In this document: positions 34,558 through 43,673 of the stretch, in pieces | How positions within the stretch are numbered: position 1 is the stretch's first letter | How the letters are laid out: every line of letters starts with the position of its first letter | Source: Acidimicrobiaceae bacterium | GTDB lineage: Bacteria > Actinomycetota > Acidimicrobiia > Acidimicrobiales > Aldehydirespiratoraceae | Direction of reading: 5' to 3' | DNA length: 46,252 bases | Assembly: GCA_009845995.1 (NCBI GenBank) | Contig: VXYK01000040.1 | Location: forward strand, 15,141-61,392 | The notes under the pieces: generated by a model | Seen by the model: the letters and a program-made list of their open reading frames with translations, nothing else | Databases searched by the model: none | What the model was told of the DNA's origin: nothing | Position numbers and translations under genes: made by a program

Positions 34558-35388
34558 ATGGAAGCGCCTTCGACAACCGACAACGCAGCGACAACCGACA
34601 CCTCGCTCGACAACCATGGGGCCGCGGTGCTCTCTGTGATCGTCATGGACACCGATGTTGCCGGTGCGCTCTGGGCGGCGGTCGACAGCGGCCGGATCGA
34701 CGATCTGGTACCGGAGCTCCCGCTGCTGCGCATGGAGCAGGATCCGGTTCATCGACACAAGGATGTGCTGGCCCACACAATCGCAGTCGTGGCCAAGACT
34801 CCCGACGACGAAATAGTGCGTTTAGCAGCACTTTTCCACGACATCGCCAAGCCCAGGACGCGCAGCTTCGAACACGGCGGAGTGACGTTCAGGCACCACG
34901 AAGCGGTCGGTGCCCGAATGACCAGAAAACGCATGACCGAACTCGGCTACCCCGAAGAGGTCGTGGAACAGGTGAGCGAACTGGTCCGGTTGAGCGGTCG
35001 CTTCAAGGGCTATTCCGACGGTTGGTCCGATGCTGCGGTGCGCCGATACGCCCGCGAGGCCGGCCCCCTGCTGGGGCGGCTCAACGCCTTGATCCGGTCC
35101 GATTGCACCACCCGCAATCAGCACAAAGTCGAAGAGCTGCAACGGGCGATCGACGAACTCGAATCGCGGATCGCGGACCTAGCCCATCAGGAGCGCAAAG
35201 CCGCGGAGAGGCCTCAGATCGACGGCAAGGCGGTAATGGAGCACCTCGACATCGGTCCGGGTCGACACGTCGGTGAGATCCTCGGCTGGCTGCTTGAGTT
35301 GAAGCGGTCCGAGGGCGTCCTCGACGACGAAGAGATATTCTGCCGCCTCGACGAGTGGTGGGAACAGAACCGCTCCCGCTACTCCTAG
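34558..35388 (+). CDS. HD-domain protein similar to the C-terminal half of CCA tRNA nucleotidyltransferase
   Basis: A 276-residue protein matching the second half of actinobacterial CCA-adding enzymes (about 480 residues): LWAAVDSGRIDDLVPELPLL, EQDPVHRHKDVLAHTIAVV, the HD motif ALFHDIAKPRT (His94-Asp95), FRHHEAVGARMTRKRM, and SDCTTRNQHKVEEL. The nucleotidyltransferase head domain (GGxVRD and DxD motifs) is absent. The gene starts cleanly 53 bp after the previous one, so this is a stand-alone HD protein and not a window truncation. It may be a phosphohydrolase or a partner of a separate head protein. ATG at 34648 is an alternative start. Confidence 0.8.
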   Translation: MEAPSTTDNAATTDTSLDNHGAAVLSVIVMDTDVAGALWAAVDSGRIDDLVPELPLLRMEQDPVHRHKDVLAHTIAVVAKTPDDEIVRLAALFHDIAKPRTRSFEHGGVTFRHHEAVGARMTRKRMTELGYPEEVVEQVSELVRLSGRFKGYSDGWSDAAVRRYAREAGPLLGRLNALIRSDCTTRNQHKVEELQRAIDELESRIADLAHQERKAAERPQIDGKAVMEHLDIGPGRHVGEILGWLLELKRSEGVLDDEEIFCRLDEWWEQNRSRYS

Positions 35389-35399
35389 CCAGACGGTGC

Positions 35400-36573
<1,174 letters not shown>

Positions 36574-36646
36574 CTGACAGCTTTATTCGCGCTGTGTGGT
36601 AGCGTCTTGAGCCGACGATTTGTCAGGCTTTGCTGGAGGTCACCAT

Positions 36647-38164
36647 ATGTTTTCGCGAACCCGTCGATTGATAGGCGCAACTCTTGTTTTTGGATGCTTG
36701 GTTGCCGCTTGCGCTTCCGACGATGATGAAACAACCGAGTCAGCCGACCCGGTCGTCGCGACCACCACTACCACATCTGCACCTGAGACAACCAGCGCAC
36801 CAACCACGACCAGCGCGCCTGAATCGACCACCACGACAACTACGACCACCGCTGCGCCTGAGGAGCAAGAGCCGGCTGCGCCGGTTGACTTCTACTTCAC
36901 TGAGACGACGACCGGTCAAGACATGTTGAGTTTCGGTACCCAGGAGGAAGCAGATTGCGTCCGCGAAACCCTTGGCGACACTGTTTTTGATGTGCTGGTA
37001 GTGACACCTGTGCTTGCGTTGACAGCCAGTGGCGGTGGGGCTGCAACCGCTGTACCGGTTTTTGACTGCTTGGAACCCCGCAGCGCAGCGATCATCGCGG
37101 CTGCGCTGATGGATGCACGGTTGTCGGGGGATTGGGGGCCTGACACTCGGTCCTGCATTGCTGATCTGGCCGAGCAGAATCCTCCGTTGGTGCTTGTCGG
37201 GTTGGGTATGGTCACCGTTGATGAAATCGGCAGCACCATTTCAACATGGCGGGACTTCGGGCTCGGTGTCTACAACTGTCTGAGCAACGCATCGAAAGTC
37301 GAACTGCTCGCAGTGATGCAGAGTGCAGTCGATGCGGTCACTGTGATTGAACGCGACATAGTCCCCAACCTGCTTGATTCTGAAGTCGAGTGCATTCGTT
37401 CGATCCTTGGTGAGGACGGCTACGCAGAACTGCTCGCCGCGCCCTCTGCGAACTATGCGTTCGCGACGGGTGAGGAGTGGCCCGATTGCGTATCAGACGA
37501 AACTTACCGGAAGATTTTCGTTCACCTCAACGACGTCGCCTTCTTCGGCATCCCGGACGACACCAGATCTTGTTTGGAGACTTTCGCTGTTGACAACCCA
37601 GAGTACGTTTCCTTGCTCCGTGTCGGGGATGCGCAACGAGCGGCGATGAGCGACCCTCAGTTGGCTGCGATTGCTGAATCTGGAGTCAGAATCTACGACT
37701 GTTTGAATGAACCGTTGCGCAGTCAAGCCCAGGGGTTCCTCGCTGCTTCGCTGCTCCCGGCCCCGCCGGCGGTCGTTCGCACCACAGAGTTGCCTGCCGA
37801 CTTCGTGTTGACCGAGACGACGAGCGGGCAAGCAGTGGTGGATCTGCTCACGGAGAACGAAGTTGCGTGTATGCGCAGCGGTTTGGATGAAGCCGCATTC
37901 GCGGCGTTCACCGAAGCGCCGGCGATGAGCGTGCTGGAAACCACAGGAGAGGGTGCTTCGACGGCGGGTTCCCTCATTGTTTGTTTGGAAGAGAGCAGTC
38001 TGGCACTGATCGGTGCGGCGTTGATGGACGCGGCGGCAGGCGGTTGGTCAGCAGAGGCTCGCGTGTGTGTAGCGGATGCGATCCGAGCGCTACCTGAGCT
38101 GGTTGTTGGTTGGCTCGACGCAGACGACGATGCAGACTTCATGCCTGAGTCTTTGGGCTGTTGA
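36647..38164 (+). CDS. Lipoprotein with three four-cysteine repeats, unknown function
   Basis: A 505-residue predicted lipoprotein. The basic start and hydrophobic stretch end in LVAAC (Cys22). A Thr/Ser/Pro-rich linker (about residues 38-75) probably spans the cell wall. Three repeats of about 120-150 residues follow, each with four cysteines at similar spacing: 104/141/170/211, 249/281/309/352 and 408/446/474/505. Repeated words are ETTTGQDML and ETTSGQAVV, DTRSC (twice), and IIAAALMDA and LIGAALMDA. I do not recognise the family. The ATG at 36647 has GGAGG at about 8 bases. The stop overlaps the TTG start of the nitroreductase gene. Confidence 0.8.
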   Translation: MFSRTRRLIGATLVFGCLVAACASDDDETTESADPVVATTTTTSAPETTSAPTTTSAPESTTTTTTTTAAPEEQEPAAPVDFYFTETTTGQDMLSFGTQEEADCVRETLGDTVFDVLVVTPVLALTASGGGAATAVPVFDCLEPRSAAIIAAALMDARLSGDWGPDTRSCIADLAEQNPPLVLVGLGMVTVDEIGSTISTWRDFGLGVYNCLSNASKVELLAVMQSAVDAVTVIERDIVPNLLDSEVECIRSILGEDGYAELLAAPSANYAFATGEEWPDCVSDETYRKIFVHLNDVAFFGIPDDTRSCLETFAVDNPEYVSLLRVGDAQRAAMSDPQLAAIAESGVRIYDCLNEPLRSQAQGFLAASLLPAPPAVVRTTELPADFVLTETTSGQAVVDLLTENEVACMRSGLDEAAFAAFTEAPAMSVLETTGEGASTAGSLIVCLEESSLALIGAALMDAAAGGWSAEARVCVADAIRALPELVVGWLDADDDADFMPESLGC

Positions 38165-38850
38165 GCACCGAAACGCTGGACGAAGGGAACGGTGTGGAGA
38201 TGGACGTCCGAGAGGCGCTGTACACGACCAGAGCGATGCGGCGGGTCAAACCCGACCCCGTTCCCGAAGAGGTCCAGCTGCAGATACTCGATGCGGCCAT
38301 CCGCGCCCCGAGCGGGGGCAACAGCCAGGCATGGCGGTTCCTGATCGTCGACGACTCCGAACAGATCGCCAAGATCGGCGCTCTCTACTCGGACTGCATC
38401 GACATGTTGTGGGAGACGATCTATAAGGACCAGGTTGCCGAGGCAGCCGCCGGCGAGACTGCTGAGTCCCGCCAGTTCTCGAAGATCATCAAGTCTGTGA
38501 CTTGGGCGCAGCAGAACTTCGCGACGTACCCGTTGCTGCTGTTCGCGTTCGACAAGTTCGACACGACCGGTGGTTCCATCTTCCCGGCTGTATGGAGCGC
38601 CATGTTGGCTGCCCGGGCCGAGGGTGTGGGCTCGTCACTGACCAGCGTTCTGTTGTTCAAGAACGACGAGACTCTAGACGTGCTCAACGTACCCAAGGAC
38701 CAGGGATGGCGGATGGCCTGCTGTGTGCCCATGGGCTACCCGACCGGGACCTGGGGCACTGCCAGCCGCCGTCCGGCCCATGAGGTGTCGTATCGCAACA
38801 CCTGGGGTACCCCACTGGGCGCGGAGATCAACGAACCCCTCTGGCCCTAG
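38161..38850 (+). CDS. Nitroreductase family protein
   Basis: A 229-residue FMN-dependent nitroreductase-fold protein. REALYTTRAMRRVKPDPVP and the FMN-binding RAPSGGNSQAWRFLIV lie at the N-terminus. PAVWSAMLAARAEGVGSSLT forms the dimer/active-site helix, and CCVPMGYPTG lies near the end. The substrate is unknown; the family reduces nitro compounds, quinones or flavins, and some members bind F420. TTG at 38161 overlaps the previous stop (TTGA). ATG at 38200 is an alternative that keeps the whole fold. A hairpin follows the stop. Confidence 0.85.
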   Translation: MSTETLDEGNGVEMDVREALYTTRAMRRVKPDPVPEEVQLQILDAAIRAPSGGNSQAWRFLIVDDSEQIAKIGALYSDCIDMLWETIYKDQVAEAAAGETAESRQFSKIIKSVTWAQQNFATYPLLLFAFDKFDTTGGSIFPAVWSAMLAARAEGVGSSLTSVLLFKNDETLDVLNVPKDQGWRMACCVPMGYPTGTWGTASRRPAHEVSYRNTWGTPLGAEINEPLWP

Positions 38851-38851
38851 C

Positions 38852-38877
38852 AGCCCGAAGCGGAGGTGCGTCGGGCT
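38852..38877. terminator. Hairpin between convergent genes
   Basis: AGCCCGA and TCGGGCT form a perfect 7-bp stem with a 12-base loop, filling the 26-bp gap between two convergent genes. A bidirectional terminator is plausible, though neither side has a T-run. Confidence 0.45.
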
Positions 38878-39380
38878 CAGTCCCAGAGCCAGCGGGTGGC
38901 GCATTTCGAGAACTCTTCGGGCGTCTCGATCATGCCGAAGGCGCGCTCAGGGATGACCTCGAAGGCCGCGCCTGCGCGCACTGCCTCCATCATCTCCTCT
39001 TTGGAGAAGTTGTCGTCGCAGTACTTCTCAGCCCAGGCAACAGCGAGCGGCTCGGCCTCGTCGCCCTCAACAAGCACCGCTCGTCCCTCCAATGAAACGC
39101 ATTCAACACTGTTTGTCGTCGTGACGACGACCTGATCGTTGGTCCTGATGTTGCGCGCTTTGCGAGATCCGGAGTCGCAGGCCATCCCGAAGCGTTCCCG
39201 CTCGGGCATCCAAACGCCCCAGAGGGGCATTGAATGCGGCCGGCCCTCGGAGTTGGCGGTCACGAACCAGAAATTCCGCTCAGCGAGCAGGCGTTGCTCC
39301 GCCCATGACCAGTCCAGCAAGCCCTCGGGGTCTTCAGTGACCCCATATCCGGCCATACTGGGACGTGTACTGCGAGGCAC
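38877..39380 (-). CDS. Pyridoxamine 5'-phosphate oxidase-fold (PPOX) protein
   Basis: A 167-residue split-barrel flavin/F420-binding protein. LAERNFWFVTANSEGRPHS, PLWGVWMPERERFGMACDSG, SRKARNIRTNDQVVVTTT and VECVSLEGRAVLV follow the order seen in actinobacterial PPOX-type F420-dependent reductases. The cofactor (FMN or F420) is not settled. The GTG at 39380 is chosen because a TAGAAT box stands 6 bases upstream; ATG at 39356 is the alternative. It is divergent from hyuA across 62 bp. Confidence 0.8.
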   Translation of the reverse strand: MPRSTRPSMAGYGVTEDPEGLLDWSWAEQRLLAERNFWFVTANSEGRPHSMPLWGVWMPERERFGMACDSGSRKARNIRTNDQVVVTTTNSVECVSLEGRAVLVEGDEAEPLAVAWAEKYCDDNFSKEEMMEAVRAGAAFEVIPERAFGMIETPEEFSKCATRWLWD

Positions 39381-39386
39381 CCGAAA

Positions 39387-39392
39387 ATTCTA
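39387..39392 (-). promoter_or_regulatory. Candidate leaderless -10 box (TAGAAT)
   Basis: On the minus strand TAGAAT (39392 to 39387) is followed by 6 bases and then the GTG at 39380. It is one of the best matches to a -10 consensus in the window. Confidence 0.5.
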
Positions 39393-39442
39393 TAGCCGCT
39401 ATGGGTCGCGACGGGGCTGCGGGTAGGGCAGAATAACGGCCC

Positions 39443-41449
39443 ATGCCAGCTTCAGCGAGTCGTTGGATTCTTGGTGTTGATACCGGCGGTACTTACACCG
39501 ACGCGGTCATATACGACGAGGACTCGAGCACTCTGCTCGCCAAGGCCAAGGCGCCGACCACTCATGATGACCTTGCCGTGGGAATCGGCGAGGCGATTGC
39601 ACGGGTTCTCGACGCGTCAGCAGTCGATTCGGGTGCGATCAGCTTTGTGTCGCTGTCCACCACGTTGGCAACCAACGCACTTGTTGAAGGCAGGGGACGC
39701 CCGGCTGCACTGGTGATGATCGGTTTCGAGGAGGCCGTGCTCGACCGGGGCGGTCTACGAGACGCGATCGGCCGCGACTCGGTGGTGATGGTCGCAGGAG
39801 GGCACACCCCGCACGGTGCCGAAGCTGAACCGCTCGATGAGGAATCGCTCGCCGCTGCAGTCACCGAGGTAGCTCCGTCGGTCGACGGTTTCGCTGTCAC
39901 GTCGCAGTTCAGCGTGCGCAACGCCGACCATGAGATCGCTGCTCGTGATTTGATTCGGGAGCGAACCGGTCTGCCCGTGACCTGCAGCCATGAGCTGGCG
40001 GATGCGCTCGACGGGCCGAAACGGTCGGTGACGGCTCTGCTCAACGCTCGCATGATCGGTCTGATCGATGAACTCGTGTCGACCACGACTGAGGTGCTCG
40101 ACGCGGCTGGGATTGACGCGCCGATCATGGTGGTGCGCGGCAATGGTTCTCTGGTGTCGGCCGACTTCGTCAGGGAGCGCCCGGTGGAGACGATCCTGTC
40201 AGGCCCGGCTGCGAGCCTGCTCGGCGCAGCGCATCTCGTAGGAGCGAGCGACGCCATCATCTCAGACATCGGCGGTACGACCACCGATATCGCGGCATTG
40301 AGCGACGGGATGTTCGACTTCGGCGCCAAAGGTGCGACGGTTGGCGGGCATCAGACCATGGTTGAAGCGGTGGCCATGGCGACGCACGGTCTCGGTGGTG
40401 ACAGTGAGGTGCTGCTTGCGGACCGCGCCCTCGGGGCTGACCTGGTTGTCGGGCCGCGACGTGTGGTTCCGCTGGTGGTCACGGCGCAGAGTCATGGTGA
40501 CTTCGTGCAATCGCAGCTGAGGCGTCAACTAACTGCCGACGCCATTCCCCAGGAGTGGAGCACCGTTTTTCTGCAGCCGACAGCGAAAGCCACGCAGGCC
40601 GTGCTGGATCGCGTCGAGAGTCAGTTGATGGAAAGGATCGGAGACCGGATCGTTGCTGCGGATACGGTCGTCGAAGGCAGCCGAGACGCTCTCGCCACCA
40701 GAAGGCTGGCTGCTCGCGGGGTGTTGCGCATGTCTGCATTCACTCCCACCGACGCCAGCCACGTGCTGGGCACACAATCAACCCATAACGGGTCGGTTGC
40801 CCGTGCCGCTGCGGAAGTGTGGGCGCGGCGTTGCGATCATCGCGGCAAGGCCATCGCCGACAGTCCAGAGGAGTTCGCTGAGGCGGTCACAGCGGCGCTG
40901 GTGCGTCAGTCCGCTGAGAAGCTGCTCGCCGCGGCCTTCGTGAGCGATGGCCTGTCCGAACGGGCCGCTGCATCCGAGGTGGTTGCCGCGGCGCTCGACG
41001 GCAGCCCGCGCACTGCGCAGCTGGTCGCTGGTCTGGCGGTCCCGTTGGTGGGCCTTGGCGCCCCGGCGGCCACCTATTACCCGGCGATCGGAGAACTGCT
41101 CGGCACCAAGGTTGAGATTCCCGAACACGCTGATGTGGCCAACGCGATCGGTGCCGCTGTGGGCAAGGTCCGGTTGAGGCGCCGTGTGACTGTTTCGTCG
41201 CCACGACGGGGACTCTTCCGGGTCCATATCGGCGCGGAGCCGGACTCCTTTTTCGAACTTGAACCTGCCAGGGAGGCAGCTATTGAGCGGGCCGGCTCGG
41301 CAGTGGCGGCGGCGATGGTGGCCGCGGGCGCGCCCGAGTTCGATCTGGAGACCCACTGGGACGAGAAATCTGTTGATGTGGACGGTCGGGTCCTGTTCGT
41401 GGAAGGTGTCGCCACTGTCATCGGCACCGGTCGCCCGCAACTCGATTGA
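39443..41449 (+). CDS. Hydantoinase/oxoprolinase subunit A (HyuA-like)
   Basis: A 668-residue protein of the ATP-dependent hydantoinase/oxoprolinase/acetone carboxylase family. ILGVDTGGTYTDAVIYD (phosphate loop), VSLSTTLATNALVEGRG, SGPAASLLGAAHL and SDIGGTTTDIAALSDG (second ATP loop) are all intact. The C-terminal GLGAPAATYYPAIGELLG and PEHADVANAIGAAVG are also typical. These enzymes normally need a HyuB partner, but none lies next to this gene. The substrate is unknown. A candidate terminator follows. Confidence 0.85.
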   Translation: MPASASRWILGVDTGGTYTDAVIYDEDSSTLLAKAKAPTTHDDLAVGIGEAIARVLDASAVDSGAISFVSLSTTLATNALVEGRGRPAALVMIGFEEAVLDRGGLRDAIGRDSVVMVAGGHTPHGAEAEPLDEESLAAAVTEVAPSVDGFAVTSQFSVRNADHEIAARDLIRERTGLPVTCSHELADALDGPKRSVTALLNARMIGLIDELVSTTTEVLDAAGIDAPIMVVRGNGSLVSADFVRERPVETILSGPAASLLGAAHLVGASDAIISDIGGTTTDIAALSDGMFDFGAKGATVGGHQTMVEAVAMATHGLGGDSEVLLADRALGADLVVGPRRVVPLVVTAQSHGDFVQSQLRRQLTADAIPQEWSTVFLQPTAKATQAVLDRVESQLMERIGDRIVAADTVVEGSRDALATRRLAARGVLRMSAFTPTDASHVLGTQSTHNGSVARAAAEVWARRCDHRGKAIADSPEEFAEAVTAALVRQSAEKLLAAAFVSDGLSERAAASEVVAAALDGSPRTAQLVAGLAVPLVGLGAPAATYYPAIGELLGTKVEIPEHADVANAIGAAVGKVRLRRRVTVSSPRRGLFRVHIGAEPDSFFELEPAREAAIERAGSAVAAAMVAAGAPEFDLETHWDEKSVDVDGRVLFVEGVATVIGTGRPQLD

Positions 41450-41458
41450 ACCTGACAC

Positions 41459-41490
41459 GGGCTGTGACTTGATAGCCCCTTATTTTGTTG
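41459..41490 (+). terminator. Possible intrinsic terminator after the HyuA-like gene
   Basis: GGGCT and AGCCC form a 5-bp stem with a 10-base loop, followed by CTTATTTTGTTG. The stem is short, but the T-rich tail is unusual in this GC-rich window. Confidence 0.4.
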
Positions 41491-41503
41491 ACCTTGGTCG
41501 GTC

Positions 41504-41509
41504 TACGCT
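41504..41509 (+). promoter_or_regulatory. Candidate leaderless -10 box (TACGCT)
   Basis: TACGCT lies 6 bases before the ATG at 41516 with no Shine-Dalgarno sequence between them. Confidence 0.4.
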
Positions 41510-41515
41510 TTGACG

Positions 41516-42025
41516 ATGGCATCAGACACAGGACTGGAAAGCGAACTCATCAACCGGGTCACCTGGAAAATTCCCAACGCGTTGGCGCTGGTGGGGTCCA
41601 GAGCAGGCGATGAACGCAACGCAATGACCACGAGCTGGATTTCGCAGTTGTCGATGGAACCGGTACTTATCGGCATCGGAGTCGAGAACACCGCGGTCAC
41701 CCATCGGCTCATCTCCGACGGTGGTTCTTTCACCGTCAACCTCTGGGACTCCGAAGACACCAGGGTCTTCGTCAAGTTCTCGAAACCCGCTCGCGACGAC
41801 GGCGACACGCTCAACGGTCGGGCTGTCCGATCTGGCCGCACCGGAGCACCGATCTTCACCGAAGCCATCGCCTGGATGGACTGCGAGGTCCGTCATGCGC
41901 TGGACCTCGGCACTCACACACTTTTTGTCGGGGAACTTGTCGACGCGGCGATCGTTGATGACACCAAGCGCTCCGCTTCCATGAACGACACCCGCATGAA
42001 ATACGGTGGAGTGAGGCGACACTGA
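41516..42025 (+). CDS. Flavin reductase-like (FMN-binding split barrel) protein
   Basis: A 169-residue protein with the flavin reductase domain: NALALVGSRAGDERNAMTTS near the start, SMEPVLIGIGVENTAVTHRL, GGSFTVNLW, the EAIAWMDCEVRHALDLGTHT region and LFVGELVDAAI. Such proteins supply reduced FMN to two-component monooxygenases or bind flavin for other uses. The monooxygenase at the right end of the window is distant, so no partner is assigned. The ATG at 41516 is preferred to the TTG six bases upstream. Confidence 0.82.
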   Translation: MASDTGLESELINRVTWKIPNALALVGSRAGDERNAMTTSWISQLSMEPVLIGIGVENTAVTHRLISDGGSFTVNLWDSEDTRVFVKFSKPARDDGDTLNGRAVRSGRTGAPIFTEAIAWMDCEVRHALDLGTHTLFVGELVDAAIVDDTKRSASMNDTRMKYGGVRRH

Positions 42026-42078
42026 CCGCAGCAGATCCGCGATCACACAACAGGCGCAACCACGGGAGGCTGGTGCTG

Positions 42079-42648
42079 ATGCGAACCGATGATCAGACGC
42101 AGCTCTGGGTGGTTGTGGCTTGTGGGGCGACCATTGCCTATTCGGTGGTGATTGCTTTGGTCAGGTTCTTCGGATCCGAGGGGGAGCCCGGGAGTCTGCG
42201 TATTTCGGTGTCGTTGGTGGCGCCGTTCGTTGTTGCGGCACTGGTGGCGCTGCTGGCTCACTCGGTGGGTCGAGGACGGTTCGTTATGGCTGCGGGAGCT
42301 GGGATTATCCCCGCCGCGGTGATCTCGGTAGTAGCGCTTCCGCTGTGGATCCCGGCGATCATGTTGCTGGTCGCGGGCTGGCGCCAGACGACGCCGGGGT
42401 CGGCGAAAGAGATGGCGGCCAGCATTGTCGTGACCATCGGGATTTTCTCCGCCATGATTGCCCTGCTGGTGAACAGGGACCCTCTTGAGTGGTACGACGG
42501 ACCTGTCGATCAGTATTCGAACAACACGATCACGGCCTCAGAATCACTGCTGTCGGCCACGATCCTCGGTCTGGTGATAATCATCGCGTTGGCCGCGGCC
42601 CGCCCTCAGGCGGTCGACGAAGCCGACGCCGACGACCCCGACGGTTGA
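42079..42648 (+). CDS. Integral membrane protein of unknown function
   Basis: A 189-residue hydrophobic protein with about five or six membrane helices and an acidic C-terminal tail (DEADADDPDG). I recognise no family motif. GGGAGG at 42064-42069 lies 9 bases before the ATG at 42079. A GTG two codons earlier is possible but too close to that site. The TTG of the next gene overlaps its stop, so it probably belongs to an operon with the cytochrome-b/molybdopterin fusion. Confidence 0.65.
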   Translation: MRTDDQTQLWVVVACGATIAYSVVIALVRFFGSEGEPGSLRISVSLVAPFVVAALVALLAHSVGRGRFVMAAGAGIIPAAVISVVALPLWIPAIMLLVAGWRQTTPGSAKEMAASIVVTIGIFSAMIALLVNRDPLEWYDGPVDQYSNNTITASESLLSATILGLVIIIALAAARPQAVDEADADDPDG

Positions 42649-43661
42649 CAGCAGTGGAGGTTCTGCTCAGGCCGTATCGGCGGTTGACGCCGCGGCGAGT
42701 GGACATGTTGTTGTTTGTCGCGGTGGTTGTAGCGGCAGCCACGGGGTTGTTGTCGTGGGGTGTGGGCACCGGCTGGGGCCGTTGGGTAACTGTCGTGCAT
42801 GCGCTGGCCGGTCTGAGCCTGTTGGCGCTGGCCCCCGCCAAAATCAGCGGGTCGGTGCGTACGGGTCTGCGCCGGCGGCGGGCCACCCGCTGGCTCTCGG
42901 TGCTGCTCGGTGTGCTGGTGACTGCCACGGTTGTGCTGGGCGTGCTGCACTCCACCGGAGGGTGGTACGGGGTCGGCTACTGGTCGGCGCTGTGGACCCA
43001 TGTGTTGTTGGCCGCAGTGCTGGCTGCGCTGGTGATCTGGCACGTCGTCAGCCGCACCGGTCGGCCACGCGTCGCTGACCTCGATCGCAGGGCCGTCGCT
43101 GGAGGCAGCGTTGCGCTGGTGGCAGCGGCCGCCGTGTACGGAGCTCAAGAACTTGTTGTCGGCGGAAATCGGCGTTTCACGGGTTCCCATGAGACTGCTT
43201 CGTTCACTCCGTCGAAGATGCCCACGGTGACGTGGCTCAACGACAGTGCACCAGATGTCCCGGCTCAGCAGTGGGATCTCAGCGTTGGCGGAGAGCCGGT
43301 TTCGATCGATGCGCTTTGGGACTCGGCTCGGCCCGTGGAGGCCGATCTCGATTGCACCGGCGGTTGGTGGAGCCGCCAGAGCTGGGATGCGGTCCCGCTG
43401 TCGGAATTGATGCTGACCCTGGATGCACCCACGTTGGAGGTCACGTCGCTGACCGGTTACAGCCGTCTGTTCCCCGCCCGAGACGCCCAGAATCTCTTTC
43501 TTGGGGTCGGCTACGACGGCGAGCCACTGCGACGAGGCCACGGCGCGCCGGTGCGGCTCGTGGCACCGGGGCGGCGCGGTTTCTGGTGGGTCAAATGGGT
43601 CAGCTCCGTTGAGCCCGTCAACCGGCGATGGTGGCTCCAACTGCCCTTCCCGCTGGAGTGA
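42645..43661 (+). CDS. Membrane cytochrome b561-like domain fused to sulfite-oxidase-type molybdopterin domain
   Basis: A 338-residue protein. About residues 18-170 form four to five helices, with His residues (VVHALAGLS, LWTHVLLAAVLAALVIWHVV) placed as in b-type cytochromes of the b561/YedZ type. Residues from about 200 form a sulfite-oxidase-fold molybdopterin domain. Cys237 in DLDCTGGWWS is the expected metal ligand, followed by VPLSELM, LTGYSRLFP and GAPVRLVAPGRRGFWWVKW. The arrangement resembles an MsrPQ system in a single chain with the domain order reversed. The substrate is unknown. TTG at 42645 overlaps the upstream stop; GTG at 42654 is an alternative. Confidence 0.78.
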   Translation: MTAVEVLLRPYRRLTPRRVDMLLFVAVVVAAATGLLSWGVGTGWGRWVTVVHALAGLSLLALAPAKISGSVRTGLRRRRATRWLSVLLGVLVTATVVLGVLHSTGGWYGVGYWSALWTHVLLAAVLAALVIWHVVSRTGRPRVADLDRRAVAGGSVALVAAAAVYGAQELVVGGNRRFTGSHETASFTPSKMPTVTWLNDSAPDVPAQQWDLSVGGEPVSIDALWDSARPVEADLDCTGGWWSRQSWDAVPLSELMLTLDAPTLEVTSLTGYSRLFPARDAQNLFLGVGYDGEPLRRGHGAPVRLVAPGRRGFWWVKWVSSVEPVNRRWWLQLPFPLE

Positions 43662-43673
43662 CGACGACGGCCC

